Both the position numbers and the translations under genes were made by a program. 22,015 bases of DNA, taken from NCBI GenBank assembly GCA_035317605.1, contig DATHGT010000196.1:1-22015 (forward strand). The letters run 5' to 3'. Numbering within the stretch: the stretch's first letter is position 1; each line of letters opens with the position of its first letter. Below, piece after piece: positions 21,621-22,015 of the stretch. The stretch is from DATHGT01 sp035317605. Lineage in GTDB: Bacteria > Methylomirabilota > Methylomirabilia > Rokubacteriales > CSP1-6. The notes beneath the pieces are model-generated. The model was not told the origin of the DNA. It saw only the letters and a list, made by a program, of their open reading frames with translations, and did not search any database.

Positions 21621-21696
21621 TGTCCATATTTCCAGTCGCATCACACCGTCGCATTCGCGATGTACACATTTCCAGTTCCATCACCGCATCGCATTC
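21621..21696. repeat. Two imperfect 36-base direct repeats upstream of the TusA-MetE gene
   Basis: 21621-21656 and 21661-21696 match at 29 of 36 positions with a 40-base period, sharing ATTTCCAGT and TCGCATTC. They lie just upstream of the gene's start in the transcribed direction and could be binding sites or a leader feature. A 10-base palindrome CATCCGGATG (21613-21622) overlaps the first unit. Confidence 0.5.
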
Positions 21697-21724
21697 ACAT
21701 GCCCCAACTCGTCGTACGCCCGCC

Positions 21725-21853
21725 CGGCGGAGCGCAGGAGTGGCCCACCCGCGAGGCGAAGTGGGACCCCTTCGTCCGGTCGCAGTGCGAAGCACTGCGC
21801 TCCGGCGAACGGGTGACGCAGCCTCGCGAGTGGGCCACTCCTGCGCTCCGCCG
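21725..21853. repeat. 129-base nested inverted repeat (different family)
   Basis: Arms 21725-21756 and 21822-21853 are complementary at 31 of 32 positions. Inside lies a second imperfect stem of about 18 bases capped by the perfect hairpin CAGTGC-GAA-GCACTG (21783-21797). The arm sequence is unrelated to the five palindromic elements. I see no coding sequence here. Confidence 0.8.
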
Positions 21854-21889
21854 CCCCGCGCGTTCTCATCCGCGACAATCCACGGCGCC

Positions 21890-22015
21890 CGCGGTGGGGC
21901 GAGCGGGGGCGTGGGGGGCCGGTCAGCGATCCGTGTCGTGCGCACAAGCGGCCCTCCAACGGCCACGAAGCGAGCGCGCCACACGGTCGCCCTGCCGGTC
22001 AGTCGGATCGTCGAC
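21890..22015 (+). repeat. Palindromic intergenic element, copy E, cut by window end
   Basis: The left arm is 21890-21924, followed by AGC, the inner stem GATCCG (21928-21933) with CGGATC (22004-22009), and a 70-base loop almost identical in its second half to copy D. Only the first three bases after the GTC triplet (22013-22015) of the right arm are in the window. The element should end about 30 bases beyond it. Confidence 0.85.

Noticed and set aside
21602..21720. A SAM or cobalamin riboswitch upstream of the TusA-MetE gene.
   Set aside because: No conserved S-box or B12-box sequence or fold was found; only short direct repeats and a small palindrome are seen.
21601..21984. A gene of ~127 codons running opposite the repeats toward the TusA-MetE start.
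   Set aside because: Its sequence is the translation of the nested hairpin and direct repeats, with no protein-like pattern or ribosome binding site.
2089..22015. The repeats as a CRISPR array.
   Set aside because: The copies are thousands of bases apart, of 150 bp and palindromic; there are no regular spacers or cas genes.

Overview
The window is about 22 kb of very GC-rich bacterial DNA. The genes are dense, with G/C-ending codons and mostly good Shine-Dalgarno sites. The gene content is that of a free-living, probably soil or subsurface heterotroph: paired acyl-CoA dehydrogenases, a crotonase, an LLM flavin enzyme, a LigAB-type ring-cleaving dioxygenase, a class III aminotransferase and a haloacid-dehalogenase-like protein. 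This mix reminds me of Rokubacteria/Methylomirabilota or a deltaproteobacterium, but no marker gene settles the phylum. I see no rRNA, tRNA, CRISPR array or transposase.

Layout. 1-1935: an M20 metallopeptidase cut by the left edge and a Uma2-family protein (both -). 2265-2792: a small unknown protein with an SH3-like N-terminus (-). 2854-6331: a tight + operon of acyl-CoA dehydrogenase, crotonase without both catalytic glutamates, AhpD-like protein and a second acyl-CoA dehydrogenase. 6500-8609: a secreted histidine phosphatase (-), an LLM oxidoreductase (+) and a small secreted Pro-rich protein (+). 8743-13840: a class III aminotransferase, a PIN/RHH toxin-antitoxin pair, an MDR oxidoreductase and a large deacetylase-like protein (all -). 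13929-15809: a LigA/LigB dioxygenase pair (-) divergent from a HAD hydrolase (+). 16055-19477: a lower-GC accessory stretch with a VOC protein, an orphan antitoxin with toxin debris, a BrnT/BrnA-like pair, and a HEPN-like protein paired with an unknown 394-aa protein. 20081-21601: a TusA-like domain fused to a MetE-like methionine synthase domain (-).

The most unusual feature is non-coding. Five copies of a ~150-bp palindromic element (2089, 6336, 15831, 19781, 21890) lie between genes. Each has ~32-bp near-perfect arms, a conserved 3x3 mismatch (AGC against GTC or a near variant), a 6-bp GATCCG/CGGATC inner stem and a loop of constant length (68-70 nt). Arm sequences differ between copies but stay complementary within a copy. 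A second repeat of ~170 bp occurs twice in direct orientation (16465, 19620). It brackets the toxin-antitoxin/HEPN stretch, and both copies end in the arm sequence of the palindromic element. Together these look like an undescribed repeat system associated with an accessory defence-type island.
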